A stretch of 64,000 nt of DNA from Periconia sp. R9002 (taxonomy: Eukaryota; Ascomycota; Dothideomycetes; Pleosporales; Periconiaceae). This document shows positions 59,157 to 64,000 of the stretch, in pieces. The DNA lies in the NCBI GenBank assembly GCA_023627715.1, contig JAMAHW010000002.1, positions 496,001 to 560,000 of the forward strand, read 5' to 3'. The stretch's first letter is position 1. The number at the start of each line of letters is the position of its first letter. Below the pieces are notes generated by a model, which ran no database searches, had not been told where the DNA came from, and worked only from the letters and a program-made list of their open reading frames with translations. The position numbers and the translations under genes are program-made.

Positions 59157-61813
59157 ATGAATCCGCTTCCAAACAGGTCCCCATCCACATTTGAGGAAAG
59201 GTGGGAGATTTTGAAACCAACACTTGAGCATCTATATCTCAATGAGAGGAAAAATGTGCCCGAAATAGCCCGTATCATGAAGGACTTCCACGGTTTTGAT
59301 GCATTGTGAGTGAGTTTCGGTTAACGTATTTCTGTCATAGCCCGTTTTGATCACTGACGACAAAGTTAAGTGTCCACCAATATAGGCATCGTTTCAAAAA
59401 ATGGGACTGGAAGAAAAACATCCCCAAGGCAAAGATGGCTGATATGGCTAACCAGCTGGAAAGTCGTGCCATTTCCGGCAAGTCGAGAACTGTCATACAA
59501 TATAAGGGGAGAGAAGTAGGCTCTGAGAAAATGAGACGTTTCATAAAAGAGAGCAAACGGAAAACTGAACAGCAGATGACTTTCGCCCATGTGCCGGTCA
59601 ATGAGGGTATTGATGTTGGACCTGTGATGTCATTTGCAAACAGCGTGTAAGACCTACCATGTTAGCTCACTCTCCAAGTACTGAATTGCGATATAGATTT
59701 CTTAAATGGAGTTTACCGTACGAAGCCATGCGTCGATTACAAGTGCGGCCATTTGATCACTCCTCCCCAGCTGCCTTTTCGGTTCCAACACCTGGGAGCG
59801 GCATCTCTGTCGCTACTCCCTCCGCTGCATCACCTCATGATGCACCTTCCCCAACCGCAGTAGCCATCAAAAGAAAAACCACAATCGATCGAGCTCATCT
59901 GTTTGTTCAAGGACAGCATGACAAACTTTTGATGTCAATGAATGGTGAAGAGAGACGGTAAGAAGATTCCTCGAAATAGGAGTACGACTCGAACTCATCT
60001 CGATAGGTTGATGTCAGAGTGGCTATACCAGTATTGGTTCTTCTGCTATAAAACCGCGAAACACTGGGGTACTGGCCCATATAACTGGACATTCGAGCTT
60101 TTGAAATTCCCTCATCATCAAACTAGCTCACCTCGTAGCTTGCCCGGAACTCCCAGGAACTCGTTTCCACGATCTGGTGATTACCCGAACCAAGAATTGA
60201 CGCCAACTGACCATTGCCGGTGGTTCATACATGTACAAGAATTGCTATATGAGGGAATCCAAGAGCATCCATTGTACGAAAATAGGCCTGAACAGGACCC
60301 CAATGACGAGTCCACTTGGCTTCAGTGGCCAGAACATCGGGAACAACCGCCCCTCCCCAATCGACTCCGAGACGCCCTTGAGCACAATGACTTCAGTTCA
60401 ATTCCTACTGGAGATTTACCCGTGTCCACCACACAGATCGCAAAGGCTGCTCAAAGATCTCCCAATGAGCTGCTTCTAGAGTCTCTCGGTTTCAGCATCA
60501 TGAGCAGAAATAGGGACCAGGTTATTACAATAATTGAAGAACTCTATTTGAAGAAAGTTGACATTACGTCGTTCTTTCCCCTTCATATGGCAATTAGCTA
60601 TTTGGACGGAAGTAGGGCTTGCTGTGGTATATTCCACGAATTGCTATTTTATCAGCAAGGGCTGCGCCTTCGGGAAACTTTCATCAACGACCTTGGTCAC
60701 ACTGTCCTGGACAGCCTCATGATTTCGATCTTAAAATCTCATTCTTCAGCCACACCAGCTGTGGTCGATAGCGCCTGGAAAGACAATATACGTTTCATAG
60801 GCGAAGAAATCGATATCTGTGGCCGCTGGGATGCTGATTCCCCGTGTTTGCGCGAGCTGTTCGCAAACGGCAATCCGTCGGTACCTTCCTCATGGAAACA
60901 CAAATTCTGTCACACTTCGGCCCAAACCGTATGCCATTGTATAATGAGCATGGGATTTATGGTTCCAACAGTACTGATGGAAACATCTGGATTGTTCACG
61001 CGGCACTGCTTCGAGTGCGGTACGAAGCTTCAATTAACCGCCTTTCATACCCTCGTGATGACCAGTTATCATCTCATAATTCATGGTTGTCCGGATGAGG
61101 ATCTGTTCGGCATTCTTGGATGTCTTCTATGCCTCATATCAGTCAGACTTGACCCAAACATAACTGCAGACGTCTCAGTATCTGCTCTTACACAGACAGA
61201 CGGTATCGAGGTCAAGTGTGATCATGAGAGACTGACACCTGGGGAGCTTGCAAGCAAGATCTCCATACTTCCTATCGTCAGATCTTGGAGCGCCAAGGCT
61301 AGAACAGGATGGATGGTGATATGTGGCGTTCTCAATCGCAGTGAAAACGTTTTTGACGAGCCAAAGTTCGAAGAAGAATATGATGCTTACGATGGGACTT
61401 TTCAGGACCATGAGGCCCGAATACGACATCAAAATATGGTCGAGCCAAACCAAGTGAATGATATCCTATATGGTTACCATCGGAAGGCCCATAGTAAACC
61501 ACGTATCTTCGCAGCCCACCGCGACATTGCGACTCTCTGGGCATCTGTTCAGGCAGAACTATTGTCGTATCGCCGTTTAGATCATAAGATGAGTTGGGTT
61601 TCTCGATATTTCTCGATGGAGGATCTACAGTCGCAGCTAGACCAGAATGAGCCATTTTCGACGGCGTATGAAAAACTTGGTCTCCTGAAACCGCATTGTA
61701 TCTGCGGAAAGTTTGTTGGTTTTCATATACCGACATTACCCGAGGTGACGGATCCAAACATCGCCAACCTTGATATTTGGAGCAGAGCAACTTACGGAAT
61801 TATCAATGAATGA
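59157..61813 (+). CDS. Clr5-domain protein, 830 residues
   Basis: Large fungal protein with an N-terminal Clr5 domain, a short putative DNA-binding module found at the start of many ascomycete proteins. Exons are 59157-59305, 59371-59646, 59697-59957 and 60007-61813; introns are 65, 50 and 49 bp. The domain reads FEERWEILKPTLEHLYL, then VPEIARIMKDFHGFDA, and with the chosen acceptor HQYRHRFKKWDWKKNI, which fits the family better than the alternative at 59386. A Ser/Pro-rich, basic linker follows (about residues 145-230). The rest is a long region of helices with cysteine pairs, without a domain I can name. No signal peptide. A regulatory role is inferred from the Clr5 domain alone. Confidence 0.85.
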
Positions 61814-62484
61814 AATTGATATTGATCCTCACAGAGTATCACTACCCTAGGTATCGACACAGGTGGGGGGTACACTAGGTAACGTCCTTAGCTAGGACGG
61901 GCACATAGGCAAGTGCGCACGTAATAAAATTATGTAATTAACGTGTCTTCTTGTATGGTATTAATAATTTTAGTTAGTAAAACTCTATCCTATAGTTCTA
62001 TTATCTACTACCTAACTTCCGCTTTCCTCTTTCTACTACTAACTAACGGATTATTGTCTATTACGTCTTTATACGTAGGCAGCAGCCTAGCGTGTCTAAG
62101 CATGGTACTCGTACCACGGAATCATTATCGATGAATATTAGTAATGGTAATATTGATCTCCTGATGTAACGGAGGCGAACAGCTTCTATGGCGTTTTAGT
62201 TTTAATTCAATCTAAAGTATTCTACATGTACGCAACACTCATTCACTACGCTCGACAAATATATATCAATGTCAATGTGAATTGATACAGTACTTACTTC
62301 ATTTCGAGATTACGGCTTCATGAGGGTATCAACATAATTTGACGAAGAATGTACATATGTATTGATCACTGTTGTATTTAGCGCTAGTCTACAAACGGAC
62401 TAGGTTAATCGGGAGTTCCGTTCGTGACGCGCATCAACATGAATCAACATCACGACATTGCTCCAATAGACTGCAAAAGCCACA
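61814..62484. other. Intergenic with an AT-rich, possibly degraded transposon remnant (61915-62160)
   Basis: 671 bp. From about 61915 to 62160 the sequence is strongly A/T-rich, full of CTA, TTA and TAA triplets, and unlike the flanking genes. That is what RIP-mutated repeat remnants look like, though no transposon protein or terminal repeat can be read. CCTAGGTA and CACTAGGTAA elements lie at 61847-61881. The part next to 62485 should be the ORC6 promoter. Confidence 0.4.
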
Positions 62485-63628
62485 ATGAGTCGAGCTACCA
62501 TCGAGCAATCACTTAACAGCCTTCTGCCCACTCTCAATGGTATTCTTCCAGAAGAGCTCCTCGAGCTAGCCCTTTCTCTGCTGGCACTCTCGCGTAGCAA
62601 TGCTCACTCACTCAAGCCCGATGAGGAGATAGCAAGGCCATATGCCTGCGCCCAATTGGCATGTGAGAGGTATGAGAAGACTGGAAGCCGCCCTATAGAG
62701 CAATAACTAACGTTTTCTCAGACTGAAAAAGCGACTAAACCTCCCTGCAATCACCTCTCGTCCGCCATGCCCACCTCGCATATATAAAAAGTTGTACAAG
62801 TACCTCGAAAGCGTCTTACCCACTGCAGCACCTCGTGAGCCCCAGACACCGCGCAAATCGGGTAATACTAGTGCTCCACACTCTGCCAGGACAACACCAA
62901 AGACACCTTTAAGTGCGAAGAAGACGCCGCGGACGGCTCGAAAGGAAAACCATACGGCTCAAGACTGCCCCGAGTGGGTCATGCCCGCTATACGTGATGT
63001 AGTCAGGACATTTTCTTACCCTAGTGCGGCACCGCATGTATATACTGGTGTGGCGACTATCCTGCCACTCCTCGAACGCATGGCTGCAGCTGCAGCAGAG
63101 ACGCCCAGTAAACGGCCGCGCCGCACCGCTGCTACGCTGTCGACCACTGACGTACCCGAAAGTCGAATTTTGGGCCTGATTGCTGTCATACTATTCTATG
63201 TGTTGTCACGGATCTTAGATCAACATATCACCCCGGAGCGTGTGATAGAATGGCAGAACAAAGCGATTGACACGCTGACTAAAGTGCCTAGCGCTAAAAA
63301 TGTACAGGCATCAGACATGCAGGCTGAGATGGAGTCGTTGATGCTCATGGCACAAGAAGAAGGCTGGCTGCAGATGGAGTGGTTCTCAAACGTTGCTTTT
63401 CTCGCTGAGGGCGACGAAATGGATGGCGTGGAAACATCCGCCGCTGCCTCGAAATCGAAATCTTCCTACGTAGGTGATTTCAAAAACGGAAGCAGTGACT
63501 ACATCGGTTTGGGAACTATGATGCAGGATGCTACGGACTATTTGGGCGCGCGACAGCGCGAAGAGTACAAAGTTTGGAAGGCTGGAATTATGGCTCGTGT
63601 CGAAGAGATTGAAGCTGCACAATCATAG
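62485..63628 (+). CDS. orc6: Origin recognition complex subunit 6
   Basis: Sixth subunit of the origin recognition complex, which marks replication origins and helps load MCM2-7. Exons are 62485-62669 and 62722-63628 with a 52-bp intron, giving 363 residues. The N-terminal TFIIB-like cyclin fold is visible (IEQSLNSLLPTL, LLELALSLLALSR, KPDEEIARPYACAQLACERLKKRLNLP). A Ser/Thr/Pro/Lys-rich linker follows, with TPRK and TPKTP sites of the CDK/phospho type, then a second helical repeat (WVMPAIRDVVRTF) and a C-terminal helix that in the family contacts Orc3. CDK regulation is inferred from the minimal sites. Identity is good by order and motifs. Confidence 0.88.
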
Positions 63629-64000
63629 ACTCCCTTCTTCCAATACGGAGCACCATTCGAGGGAATATTGTTACATGGCCTTAGATCGACACTGCTAATG
63701 TATGCCTAGTCTTCACATCGATTTAATTGGAGGCTGTTTGGTCTACCGTTCGTGAATATTGTGCCTACTTCCATAGACCATATGGCTCGACTTAGCTCTC
63801 TACTGGGATACTCTTGAGGATAAATATAGAAAAGACCAATCACGAATGCCGCAATACTAAAACGGATTTGATAGATTCTTCCAAGCTAGCCTAGGTACTT
63901 TTTGTCCCGCTTAGTCATCTTTTTACGCCACCCGCGCCCGCCGCTTAACACCAACGCTTGGCTCTGAACTGCTTCTCAACAACCTCACTCCACTACGCTC
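63629..64000. other. 3' flank of orc6 to the window edge
   Basis: 372 bp with no gene seen. A CCTAGGTAC element lies near 63891 and C-rich sequence at the end. Confidence 0.5.

Overview
The window is nuclear DNA of a filamentous ascomycete (Pezizomycotina). The evidence is short spliceosomal introns (mostly 47-120 bp, GT...AG, with CTRAC-type branch sites), tight gene spacing on both strands, and typical fungal families: two Zn(II)2Cys6 regulators, a Clr5-domain protein, a secreted GH35 beta-galactosidase and an AA7-type flavo-oxidase. I cannot place the class or genus. I found no tRNA, rRNA, CRISPR array or intact transposon. Splice coordinates were worked out by hand from frame, consensus and family conservation.

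Layout. 1-2965 holds the N-terminal part of protein kinase C (cut by the window edge), followed by a 5-kb gene-free region and a Zn2Cys6 regulator whose first exon I could not resolve (to 11264). 11963-25184 carries a DUF423 membrane protein, secreted beta-galactosidase, PRMT5, the DEAH helicase Prp43 and an AA7-like flavo-oxidase. 26133-36633 has a D-amino-acid-oxidase-like enzyme, two proteins of unknown function, a secreted EthD-like protein, elongin C and a short-chain reductase. 37112-40730 is a divergent pair, SUMO-activating UBA2 and the queuosine-salvage hydrolase QNG1. 40869-44690 is another divergent pair, an Old Yellow Enzyme and a Zn2Cys6 regulator, sharing a 0.5-kb promoter that holds two perfect 12-bp CCG-N6-CGG palindromes. 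After a GNAT acetyltransferase comes the accessory part (46.5-52.05 kb): a membrane-anchored protein of unknown family built from tandem modules, then two small cysteine-containing secreted proteins. The right end returns to conserved genes: a SET-domain protein, KRR1, an SDR, a Clr5-domain protein and ORC6.

How the genes fit together. Most conserved genes are core functions (cell-wall signalling, splicing and ribosome assembly, SUMO activation, replication origin, arginine methylation) that simply neighbour each other. The most unusual locus is 46.5-50.25 kb. Three copies of one roughly 320-residue module lie head to tail, and modules A and B can be read through as one spliced polypeptide because the apparent stop of A lies inside a perfect GTAAGT donor. 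Module C has lost every intron of its siblings and carries an in-frame TGA. Other points are the OYE/regulator pair with its candidate operators and a run of flavin oxidases and EthD-type genes at 23.6-30.9 kb that might form a small metabolic group.
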